Source of the DNA: Casuarius casuarius
Lineage: Eukaryota; Chordata; Aves; Casuariiformes; Casuariidae
NCBI GenBank assembly: GCA_003342895.1
Contig: PTFA01000198.1
Location: 1,015,905 to 1,079,904 of the forward strand
Length of the DNA stretch: 64,000 nucleotides
Reading direction: 5' to 3'
Shown here: in pieces, positions 38,700 through 48,514 of the stretch
Numbering within the stretch: position 1 is the stretch's first letter
Layout: every line of letters starts with the position of its first letter
Translations under genes and position numbers: made by a program
The notes under the pieces: generated by a model
Databases searched by the model: none
Told to the model about the DNA's origin: nothing
What the model saw: the letters and a program-made list of their open reading frames with translations, nothing else

Positions 38700-38920
38700 T
38701 TCATTATTTCAAATTGTTTCATTTACTTCTTCAGCAAATAAGATACGTGTTCTGAAGATATCCAAGTTGTGAAATTTACAATCGACTATTCCATTCACAA
38801 CCTGCATTGTCTTGGATAGCTAAATTATTTGCATAAACTAATTACAGAACACAGGGCAGGAAAATTGAGCCTTTAACCACAATGAGTAATGCTTGCTCAA
38901 GGAAGAAGTACTATTGAAGT
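38700..38920. promoter_or_regulatory. Possible enhancer block with octamer and homeodomain sites
   Basis: ATTTGCAT at 38827-38834 is the exact reverse complement of the POU/Oct octamer ATGCAAAT. TAATTA, the core homeodomain palindrome, follows at 38839-38844, only 4 bp away. The surrounding 200 bp are complex and repeat-free. Activity and conservation are unknown. Confidence 0.25.
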
Positions 38921-38924
38921 CCAA

Positions 38925-41900
38925 AGAGTAAAGATCTTTCGACAGTAGAAAATGAGTCAGAATCCGGTCTTATTCATAGTTTGTGCTCTCAGGTAGTTCT
39001 ACTCTTTGTTTTTCAAATATATACCTATCCCACACAGTACTGTCAGGGAGTAGCAATAAATACCATTTGACTTGCTTAGTGCCAATACAGAACCAGTTCA
39101 AAACTAAAATGCTATGAAGGATCTGAAGTTCAACAACTCACGTGGAGGGAGGAGAGGAGGAAAAAAATCTCTTTCTCCAGAGTCCTCATGCTCACAAAGT
39201 ACAAACATTCACACTTTCTGGAAAACAATGTTCAAGTTTATTTCCAAATTTAGATAAATTTTGATAGGATAAAAGAAAGTCTTAAATATCTTACAGCAAA
39301 TGAAAAATAAGCTAGAACTGCACCTGATTAGCTTTTAACATCACAAAAAAAATATGAGCTGTTCTGTCATCATTTCTGGATGTCTTTATGAGGAACCTAA
39401 ATTGCTATTGTGGGAAGAGCACTAATAGAAAAAATTACAAACATATGCTAACTTGCGGTGTTTTGTATGCCAATTAACAACACGCCAATCCCACTCCCCC
39501 AACAAATGAAATGATGAACTCAGCAAGCAATATCCTTTATTAAGACAAGCTCTGTAAAGGAGACAGCAACAGAGCAAATTGACAAAAAGCCCTCTGTAAC
39601 CTAACAAAAGTGATGGCACAAATCTGAAATTAAACTGTAACTACAGATAGTGATCAGCAGACACACCACACATGTCACCGCACGACCCACTTCCAGGGCA
39701 GCAGTATCAGAATTTGTATCAATGGGCATCTGTCACCTACACATGCACCCATGAAGGACAGCATGCAGGAGGACAGAAAGGGAAGGAATGTCCAAACAGA
39801 AGTTTTTCTGCAAGTGAATGACTGTTTTTGACTAAAAATACCACATTTTGTGGTCTAAATATGGTTTCAGCACCAAGAATTTAAATTAAATCAACATTGG
39901 TTTCATCAACCATTTCAGTTTTTCCCTCTTTCCTTGAGAAAGAGGAGGAAAAGATTCCAATCTATTTTGTTCTACTTAGAGACTGAGACGAAACAACACT
40001 AAAAGCAAGTCTAGCCAGTAATTTGAATGTCAAGCTATTTGCCTCCCATCATTATTATTTTAGTTCACACTGGCTTGAGTACAGTTTTGCCCACATCTGT
40101 TATGCTTGGTTCATTAAAAGAGCTTGCTAATAAACAAACTGTTTTAATAATAGAGTTTTGGGTCTTTCACAAGAACAAAGTTATCATCTATATCTTAGGC
40201 CTTTTAGTCCCCTTTTATGTGGAGGGTGGAAGTTCCTTTTACGGAGGATTTCACAATTTCATTTTGCTTTCTTTGGGAACAGCACCTACCCCACTGGACT
40301 TGCAAGCTTCTCCAGATATTGAAAGTATTGCTTTGGATTAAAATGTTTCACTGTTGATGGACTTGTTATGCGTGTGTTGGGGGGGTGGTTAAGCAAGTAT
40401 AGCAAAATAGGTTTTTTATGTGTATATATGTGTGTGTGTGTTTCTGTGTATTTTTTATATATATATATAAATATATATATATATTAAAAAAATCAACTAT
40501 TCATATCCAGACTCACTACTCTAAAGCATTGAGGGACTGTGGATTTTTTGGTGGTGGTGGTGGTTTGGGTTTTGTTTTCATTTCATTTTTCTTTCAACAT
40601 ACACCGTCTCTTAGATTAAGCATTCAGACTTCAGGTCCCTGCATCTCTCAGCTAGGCTTACGCAAATGTACTCAGTGCTTTTGTGCTTTTCTTTCCTCCT
40701 TCCATCTCACTGTCTTCTTGCTTCCCCAGCCTCTCTGTGAAGCCTCTCAGACTTGGTGAGCACTGCTGGGCTCCAGCCAGCTGCTGCTCCAGACCCAGGT
40801 CATGCTTTCAAGGGATAGTCCTTCAGCAGGGTGGGATTGAATTGCAGACTGTGAACCTGCACCAAAGTGCATGCAATCCTGGTAGAGCAACTACGCAGGT
40901 GCTGCTGCGTGCAGGAAGCCTCTCCATTGTCGTCACCTGCATAGGGGAATGGAGGCAGGGAGCTACCTCCAACCAAGCCAAATCAGATACTAGCATGACC
41001 ATGCTAACGCTGCACTATGCCAAAGTTAACACATCCCATTTCTCTAAAACACACTGGATCAGGCAAGGGCTTTTCCACTGAAATTGAGCTAGTACTGCTT
41101 TTGCTTTATTTATAGACACAGATTGGCCGAGATTCAATCAAGTGCCTCAGTTCCTCTCTCACCTGTTTAATGCCTTAACTTTGCACTGAGGTCCAAGGGA
41201 ATCAGCCCAGCAATAAGGAATAGAGGAGACCATTCAGTTTCCCTGGTCTTCAGCTGACAGTATTAATTTTCAAGGCTCCAGAGTTACAAATCCTCTGCTC
41301 CCACAGGCATATCGCTTGTATGAAGAAAGAAACATTCAAATTTGATGGAGACAAATGGCTGATCTGCATTAAGTTCATTCAAGTAGAAGTCATCTATTTT
41401 TCAGTCCTTCAGTTACTTGTTATCAGTTACCTTTTTCTTTAACCATATTTAGCCACAGCAGAAAGACTGGTGCAGTGAGCAGTCCCCATGGAAATGATAA
41501 CACCTAAACCTGATGGAAATCCATGAGAGCAACTGTTGGTTTCTGCGACACCTCTTACCAGTTGCAATACTAAAGAATCAGCCAGTTTTCCAGCTAAGAC
41601 TTCGGTAAATCAAATTGAGAATATTGGATGTACAGGGGAATACATGAGGTAAACTTCATCCTTGCAAAGGTGCGGAATGAAAGAGTTAAAAGAAGTTCCC
41701 TTGTATGCTTTCTACACAAATTTACATGCCCAGAGGCACTGCATTTGGCTTCCTGTACCTTATGTTTTACCTTTTTACTTACCCTGAGTGCTTCATTAGG
41801 GCAGGCCTTTTGACTTGTGAGAACAAGACTCACCTCTCCCTCTGGGAGTTTCACCGCTGCCTTCTCACTCCCTGTTGCTCCCTGTTCTGTTTATCATCCT

Positions 41901-42770
41901 CCAGCACTCCTGTTCAGGTTGGTAAAGGAGGTAAAAGGCAAAATTTCTGTCATGACTTCTTCCTTCCTCCACAATCTCTTTTTGCTCAACATGAGAAGCA
42001 TCACCATAGGATGAAGACACCTCGGTGTCTTGAGCCAGGCAGGGTTCCTTTAGAAAGCAGAGCATGAGAAACCCACAGGCCAATCTTACAGCACAGAGAT
42101 ATCCACATCACCTTCAGACTCCAAAACGCTGGCTGCAACCTGCCCAAGTCTTCCCCTCCCTATGAATCCAACTGCACTTCAAGAAAATCAGGCTCTGAAT
42201 ACTCCACACTCGCAAGTCTCCTATACTCAACAGGAGGATTCAAATCCTAGAAAGAGGCAGAGGCTGCTTTTATACACTAATGGTCAGCTCAGTAGCAGGT
42301 ATTAGCAAACATGCTTTTTACACTAAAAAGAACTCCTTTTCTGTTAGCATCAGTCAGATATCAAATGAACACAGTAGTTTGATGATACGTGCCAAGGAGC
42401 TTATTTAGCACACCTCTTCCCCCATCAATCTTTTGCCTACCTTTATGGTTGAAAGAACCAGTTTGTGAATATGAGCACACAAAGTTTCTGAGCATTTGTG
42501 AAGTCCTTCCTATTATTTCCAAAGTTCTACAGTCCATCTATATTAGTCTGAAAAACATTTTGATATTTCAGACCACATTGTCCCTGGGTAAGGCAACAGG
42601 TAGCTTCTTGAACTTCTAACAAGAGAAGGTAACAGCAAGATTTGAAGTCCTAAATGCAACTTTCTCCCTCGGGTCCAGGCACCTTCAGCTTCCGCGAAGG
42701 ACAAAACAGATGACTGAAGGAGAATGGGGAGTCGAGTTCAAGAGAAATGAAAAAGGTTGAAGGGGAAAAA
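38925..42770. other. Non-coding stretch, no gene recognised
   Basis: Contains the TG/TA microsatellite at 40419 and GC-richer patches at 40600-41060 and 41590-42080, where overlapping short frames cluster (up to 132 codons plus at 40683-41081). No domain, conserved motif or consistent exon structure was seen. Confidence 0.6.
40419..40487 (+). repeat. TG/TA compound microsatellite
   Basis: TGTGTATATATG, a TG run, then a long AT run ending in TTAAAAAA. A short (TGG)n run lies nearby at about 40549-40564. Confidence 0.9.
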
Positions 42771-42771
42771 G

Positions 42772-42776
<5 letters not shown>

Positions 42777-42803
<27 letters not shown>

Positions 42804-42804
42804 A
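42777..42804 (+). repeat. (AAAT)n microsatellite
   Basis: About seven AAAT units. Confidence 0.9.
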
Positions 42805-42819
42805 CTTACTGCAGATGCC

Positions 42820-43130
42820 GTAGTGTGCGCTGCACATTTTCTTTTCTTTTTTAAAAATAAATAATTTGCAGGTGTATGAAGTTCAGCTACAACAAATCTT
42901 TCAAATTGAAGCAACATTTTCTGTGTATGATTAATATGTCACATTACAGCTTCCTTATAAATTAAAGAAACAGAATATGATATACTGCAGAAGAGTTGTA
43001 CATTTTCCCTGCTAAGCTGCAGTGCCTGTAAATCACTTCCATCACATTTCATTTCTAATTTGAATTCATAAAAGGTTGAACATTTCTTTGTGGTTTTAAA
43101 TAAAAAAAATGATTAACAGCTGTAAACTTA
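42820..43130. promoter_or_regulatory. Possible conserved non-coding block
   Basis: Repeat-free AT-rich sequence with a CAGCTG E-box in TTAACAGCTGTAAAC near 43117-43122, a TGTGGTT RUNX-type site near 43090, and several TAAT/ATTA cores. Regulatory function is only a possibility. Confidence 0.15.
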
Positions 43131-43884
43131 GGTGTTTCTTAAAGGAAAAAATACACTGATTTGAAACTTCAGGAATTAAAATATACGTTAAATATAAGAA
43201 AGGAGAATAAAAAAGATTTCTAGTTAATTCCTGGGAACTGCAAGTGAAATTTAAGGCCTTCTACTATAGATGGCTGTGCATTTGACCAGGTGACAGTGGT
43301 AAGGTAAGGCAAGGCTGAGGAAATGAAAGGTCTGAAACAAGAGTGCCCTCCAGAACCCCCCCCACTACCCGGGTTAGGAATTTTGTAAAGTCAGTTTAGG
43401 CAATTGGTAGCTAATCATCTAGAGAAGCGGAGTCTGGGCTTTCAGAAGTGCAAGTAATTTTGCATCTCAGAAAAAAATATGTGTAGGTACATATGTATAT
43501 GTACAACTTTTGGCTGTTTCTTGCTCCTGGCACAAGATTGTAGCCATCCCCATTACAAGGAATTCTGGATTACGTAGGCAGTTCCTCTTCATGCACCCTG
43601 ACATGCATCTGTCATGCAATGCAATGCTTGTACTTTGCCATGTGATCGACACACATAGCAAATAGGGGGGTTGTAGGACCCTCAGGAAAGAGAGGAGGGT
43701 AACGTATGTCTTTAGAAACCATGTTCAAGACACAGGAGTTACCTCTGAGGGCAGGGCATTTCCTTAAATTGTATTAAACTTTATTGTTGTTGTATTAAAC
43801 ATTAAAGTTATATGCCTTCCAGGGCATACGGTGCGACTCTGGCCACCTCATTTTCTCTCTGGACCATTTCTACTGTTGACTAAG

Positions 43885-44175
43885 ATCATAAGCAATGCTC
43901 CACTGAGCCAAACCAGTGGTCTATCTAGTCCAGGACTCTTTTCCCAGCAGTAGTAATAGGAGATACTATTTAGGAAGAGCATACAAGCATGGCCACTTTC
44001 TCCTGTCAATTCTCATCCAAATCTTCCATCCAGAACTATTGAATTAGGGACATTAGAGGGTATATCCTTGCCTAGCCCTTTTAGCATGTTCACAGACCTG
44101 ATGTCCATGAATTTGTCTGATCCCTCTTGAACCTGTCTCCACAGTGAAGCTGGGTGTCTCTGGACTGAATTCCTA
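43885..44175 (-). mobile_element. Old CR1-like LINE fragment, 3' part
   Basis: Plus-strand phrases in order: AAGATCATAAGCAATG, AAACCAGTGGTCTATCTAGTC, GCATGGCCACTTTC, CTGATGTCCATGAATTTGTC and TGATCCCTCTTGAACCTGTC. They follow the 3' region of an old CR1 subfamily common in bird, turtle and crocodile genomes (the 'accaGTGGTCCATCTAGcc' and 'CCATGAATTTaTCT' blocks). The element's 3' end faces lower coordinates, so it lies on the minus strand. Divergence is high and no open frame survives. It is clearly older than the CR1 at 47398. Confidence 0.7.
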
Positions 44176-44888
44176 GGAACTGGGAATGCTTTTGACAGCT
44201 TCCACGATGACTGCGCTACTTTCTCACAGCTACAAATATAAATGTGCCTTTATCCCATCATTTCAAAAAGAAGGGAAGATTTCCATTGTCCCTCTCCAGA
44301 AGGTGGAAGTAGATAGAAAGAAAGAAATCACAGCTGATTATTTCCCACCACGTGTCCAGAATAATGGTGACACCAGTGATACCTGGCCCTTTGCTATCCA
44401 GACAACAGGTGTAGGGTGAAGTTTCAGTTTTGTCTGAAAACAACAAACAACAACAACTTAAGACTGCACCATAGTTTTGACTGATAAGAGGAGGATTTAT
44501 TGGCGGGTTATGTTTTTAAATCAATTTTGGGGGCATGTTTTTTATCTGGAATTGAAAACAATCCAAGTGATGCAACTTCTCATGACATGCCAAACCTACT
44601 TCCTGCCCATCTTAAAAATATAGGCCACCAGAACATCCAGTCAAATTTGACTTTCGGATATTATCATCACCTCAGTGAGTCCACATCCCAAACAAGACTC
44701 AGATATTACTTTTGTGGCCTCAAGGTTATGCCTACAGACTGAAAGCTCTGAGGTGGGCTTTAATAATGACCTTCAGGTGAAGAGCTGGCATAACAAGCAA
44801 TGCTTCCACTCAGTGGGTACGCCATATTAGCAGTCTGTTTATTATGCCTCTGATCTAATTTGAGGACAGATCACCATCACTCATGTGA

Positions 44889-44905
44889 TGCCCAGCAGGG
44901 GGAAG
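44889..44905 (+). promoter_or_regulatory. CTCF-like binding site
   Basis: TGCCCAGCAGGGGGAAG closely fits the CTCF core (CCAGCAGGGGGC-type), differing mainly at the base after the G run. Such sites often mark insulators and loop anchors in gene deserts. A single motif match does not prove binding. Confidence 0.4.
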
Positions 44906-45095
44906 TAATTTTAATCACTTCAAAAGAAAGTCATTAACATAGTATCAGACTAAAACTTGGAGCGCATTTCAAACTATTTTTGCAATTACTTGCATAGCAA
45001 GCTAGGTTACAGTTGCTTTTTATAATGCCTCCTTCAACAAGGTATTTTGCCTGTCAGTAGCAATTTTGCAGAGGTCTAATACTAATGAAAACAAT

Positions 45096-45232
45096 GGCCC
45101 TGATCCTACACACACAAATTTGCCATTCCACAAAAATTAGCAGCACCCCTGCCTCACCTCTCCATTGGTTGATTTCAGTGGGAACGTGTGTTTGAACTAA
45201 AGCATGTGCTTTAAGCTTCTGATGCATCAGAA
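45096..45232. repeat. Old palindromic repeat (MITE-like), longer copy
   Basis: It starts GGCCCTGATCCTACACACACA, continues through TTGATTTCAGTGGGAAC and AAGCATGTGCTTTAAGC, and ends CTGATGCATCAG. These phrases match a short self-complementary repeat I associate with sauropsid genomes, in which a central 'TTGACTTCAGTGGG' joins two inverted arms. It is related to the copy at 24966-25042. The arms have diverged so pairing is partial. Confidence 0.5.
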
Positions 45233-45899
45233 TGCAATTGTTGTTCGAAATCCTTTTAGTCTCCCACATAAAACTGCTTTAATGTTAACAATGGTAGATC
45301 AAACTTATTCTGAATGAACTGGAAGATTTAAGTTGCAAACTGCATACCACTTTTTCCAAATGGAAGCAACTCCCAGTCCACATTCTAGTTGCTAAGCGTT
45401 CCCTTTACCAGAGCAGCAAAATTTCCTAAAAATAGAAGGATCCAATAAAGCCAATCTACACTCTGCTCAATGCATTTTTGACTATTTTAACTTGTGCCTC
45501 TTCCATTTAGCAGAGGAATATCAGTTGCAAATACTGTACAAGCTATCTGCCTGTCAAGGCTGACTTTGTCTTTGAGAAAGTAAGTGCTGTATGCAGATCC
45601 CAGGCTCATCCTCCAGAAAACACTCCAGCACTGTATATGTGTGCAGTATGACTCTCTATACAATTAGATGTCTAAAATTCAGAAAACAAAAAAGAAAACA
45701 AAAGCCCACAAATGTACACCATCATGCTTTTGTCTCTTTCGTATTGTCTCTTTCATTAAAGTAGAAAACTAATAAACTGGCAAATAAATTAAGTTTTAAA
45801 AGATGATCAACTTCTATTTACATTAAGATTTATTTTTCTTAGTCTGATCTGCTGACCAGGGATGATTCTCCCTAAATTCCCTAACTGATCATGGGTTCA

Positions 45900-46130
45900 G
45901 CTGATGAAGAAATCCCTTGGCCAGGGGCACAGTCCCACACAGACAGCAGTGATCAGGCCATTTAGAGCGCTTTCAGGAAAGGCCTGGGGCCAGACCCCAG
46001 GCCACATGGCCGACACCACGTACGTGCAGGAACACGCCCCAGAGCAGGTTTGGGTGGCCCAACTGTGGAAGCGAAGCCTCAGGTCTGTCTTGCTCCTTAG
46101 AGTGCTGGAGGCTGTGCCCATGTAAAATAT
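45900..46130. other. GC-rich block with mirrored open frames
   Basis: Distinctly GC- and CpG-richer than its surroundings, with open frames of about 73 codons on both strands covering the same bases (45904-46125 plus, 45897-46121 minus). Both have low-information composition and neither contains a known domain. It may be the 5' part of the possible LTR that follows. Confidence 0.4.
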
Positions 46131-46432
46131 GCATGAAGTTTGAGACCTTATTTCATACTAGACGAGAATTTTTTCATCTCGGCCAGGACCACTAATTCTG
46201 CATGTCTGTATGTCTGCAGCGAGCATAGGGAAGCCCCAGCCAGCAGGACCCAACAGGCTGCTACGTATTTATATCAGGTGCCCAAAGAATGTTGTTTTGT
46301 TTGGCATTTCCTGTCTGACGGGTTCTCTTCCTAACAACCAAACTTTGTTTGTCTTAAGTTGAGATGTTTACTTTTGCTGTGATTGTAATAAAAGTCCTTG
46401 TCTTCTTAGAAGCAATTTGCCAAAAACAATGC
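46121..46432 (+). mobile_element. Possible old LTR (TATA box plus AATAAA)
   Basis: TATTTATA at 46266-46273 is followed 121 nt downstream by AATAAA at 46387-46392 and then a T-rich GTCCTTGTCTTCTTA. A TATA box, a short transcribed stretch and a poly(A) signal within about 130 bp are typical of a retroviral LTR. The start TGTAAAATATGC and an end near AAAAACA are guesses. No matching target-site duplication and no adjacent viral gene were seen. An unrelated promoter-like and poly(A)-like coincidence is possible. Confidence 0.22.
46387..46392 (+). terminator. Candidate polyadenylation signal AATAAA
   Basis: AATAAA with a T-rich and GT-containing stretch directly downstream. It is part of the possible LTR or of an unrecognised transcript end. 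Confidence 0.25.
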
Positions 46433-47397
46433 AGGGCAGGAAAGCAACCCATAACAATGTCCAACAAACTGAGCTTGTAACATTTCTGCTGGGACACTGG
46501 TAAGCTAATGAGCAATCTCCTAATTACACAGAAGGTATTTAAGTAGGTAGAATAGACTAGATGATATTAAATTGACACCTCTTGCAAACAAACTGCTTAC
46601 CCACAGTTTAGCACAAGCTGGGAACACCTATCACTTCCAGCCAACATGTCTTTGTCACTGCTATGCAAAGTAAAGGCACTGATTTTTTTTTTTTTTTACA
46701 GTTTGTTTTGTCTCACTTACAGATCCACCCTGCCATAAACTGATATTCCAGTCTACATTCCTAGCAAATTTAAGCCTTCCTGCCAGCACAGAATCAATTG
46801 CCAAACTAAGGTCCAGGCACACTGATGAAGTCTCACAATAGACCTCATTTGCTGCAGAGTATATTCATTTATGTAGGAAGATCAGCTCTTTTGTATTGAG
46901 GCCTGCTATAGTCCAGAATTGTTTAAGGATTAGAGTACAAAACTGAACAGCTGCCAGTGAGGAGAAATTGTCCATAATATTCAGGCTTCTTATGAAGGAT
47001 TAGACACATTCTAATACGCTACAGGGGGAAAAAAAAAAAACACACTTCTCTGAAAGAAACATGTCTCAAACACTATAGTGTAACATCTTTGTTCATTATG
47101 TTACACATTCTAAAGCTGAAACTGTGAAAGCTTAGGATATATGCCCTGTCCAAGACATGAGAAAAAAAAAGTGTTTTAAATTATGATACGCTCTGCTTTA
47201 GAGTCCATAATGCTATAACTTTTACTTTTCTCATTCACATTTGTTCTTCTCACAAGTTTTTCCTATCTTTAGATTTTAATCCATTCTACCATTACAAGAA
47301 AAGGATGTAATTCCGCCAGCTTCACAGAGGAATAATATCCTACAGAAGTCCACCGATGCTATCCCACTAACATTAGACCTCATCAGTCCAGAAGACT

Positions 47398-48510
47398 GTC
47401 ACAGAATCACAGAACAGTTGAGGTTGGAAGGGACCTCTGGAGATCATCTAGTCCAATCCCCTGCTCAGAGCAGGGGCAACTGGAACAGGTTGTGCAGGAC
47501 CGTGTCCAGTCAGGGTTTGAATATCTCCAACGGTGGAGGCTCCACAACCTCTGGGCGATGGGTTCCACTCTTTGACCACCCTCACTGTAAAAAAGTGTTT
47601 CCTTATGTTAAATGGAATTCCCTGTGTTTTCAGTTTGTGCCCATTTGCCTCTTGTCTTTTCCCTGGATACCACTGGGAAGAGTCTGGCTCCATCTTCTTT
47701 ACTCCCTCCCAACAGGTTCTCATACATGTTGGTAAGATTGTGCTGAGCCTTCCCTTCTCCAGGCTGAACAATGCCAGCTCTCTCAGCCTCTCCTCATATG
47801 AGAGATGCTCCAAGCCCTTTGTCATCTTTGTGGCCCTTTGCTGGACTCCCTCTGGTATGTCCATGTCTCTCTCATACTGGGGAGCCCAGCACTGGACCCA
47901 GCACTCCCGATGTGGCCTCAGCAGGGCTCCCTCAACCTGCTGGCAACACTCTTCCTAATGCAGCCCAAGAGGCTGTTGGCTGCCTTTGCCACGAGGCNGT
48001 ATTGCTGGCTCTTGTTCCACTGGTTGTCCACAAGGACACCCAGGTGCTTCCCTGTTTCCCTGCACCCTCAAAGCTGCTTGCCAGCCAGTCAGCCCCTGGT
48101 CTGCACTGGTGCATGGGGTCATTCCTCTCCAGGGGCAGGACTTTGCACTTCCCTTTGCTGAACTTCAGGAGGTTCCTCTCTGCCCATTCCTCCAGCCTGT
48201 CAAAGAGCCTCTGACCAGCAGTGCACCCACCAGGTGTATCAGCCACTCCTCCCGGTTTTGTATCATCTGCAAACTTGCTGAGGGTGCACTCTGCCCCATC
48301 ATCTAGGTCATTAATGACAATGTTAAACAGTATTGGCCCCTGGAGTCTGCCACTAGTGGCCTGCAGCCAAACTTTGGGCCACTGATCACAATCCTTTGTG
48401 GGAAAGCCTTGCTGAAGTCAAGATGAACAGCGTTCACTGCTCTCCCCTAAAAATCTAGTGATCCCCCTGTAAAACCATGCTGATTTTATGCCCAGCTTGC
48501 CCAGTGTAGG
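47398..48510 (-). mobile_element. CR1 LINE retrotransposon, 5'-truncated
   Basis: This is the clearest repeat in the window. The 3' end lies at 47398-47460. Read on the minus strand it shows the typical bird CR1 tail (TCTAGATGATCTCCAGAG-type sequence, then a doubled TTCTGTGATTCTGTGA-like terminus). The body keeps much of the C-terminal half of the reverse transcriptase frame. The 5' end fades near 48510 after a segment matching the CR1 'AACCATGCTGA' region. CR1 copies are usually truncated at the 5' end and lack target-site duplications, as here. Internal deletions and frameshifts make it inactive. There is one undetermined base at 47998. Confidence 0.93.
47448..48419 (-). pseudogene. CR1 ORF2 reverse-transcriptase remnant
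   Basis: Read on the minus strand, several pieces of CR1 ORF2 can be followed. A DFSKAF motif lies at 48419-48402. After a large deletion and a frame change comes LFNIVINDL, and then the FADD catalytic box (48273-48262) in frame with the segment that runs down to 47932 (KFSKGKCKVL, LLGCIRKSVASR in shifted frames). A deletion of roughly 30 nt near 47920 removes the segment after SRLRE, and the frame changes again. The last open piece, 47864-47448, keeps RATKMTKGLEHLSYEERLRE and NIRKHFFTVRVV and ends at the normal C-terminal region. With at least three frame breaks and most of the fingers/palm missing, no active enzyme can be made. Confidence 0.9.
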
Positions 48511-48514
48511 ATTT

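Noticed and set aside
40683..41081. 132-codon plus-strand open frame
   Set aside because: It overlaps another frame, has no recognisable domain or motif, and its length is within the chance range.
42230..42250. Second B-box-like GGATTCAAATCC
   Set aside because: No A-box and no cloverleaf; chance or a worn SINE remnant.
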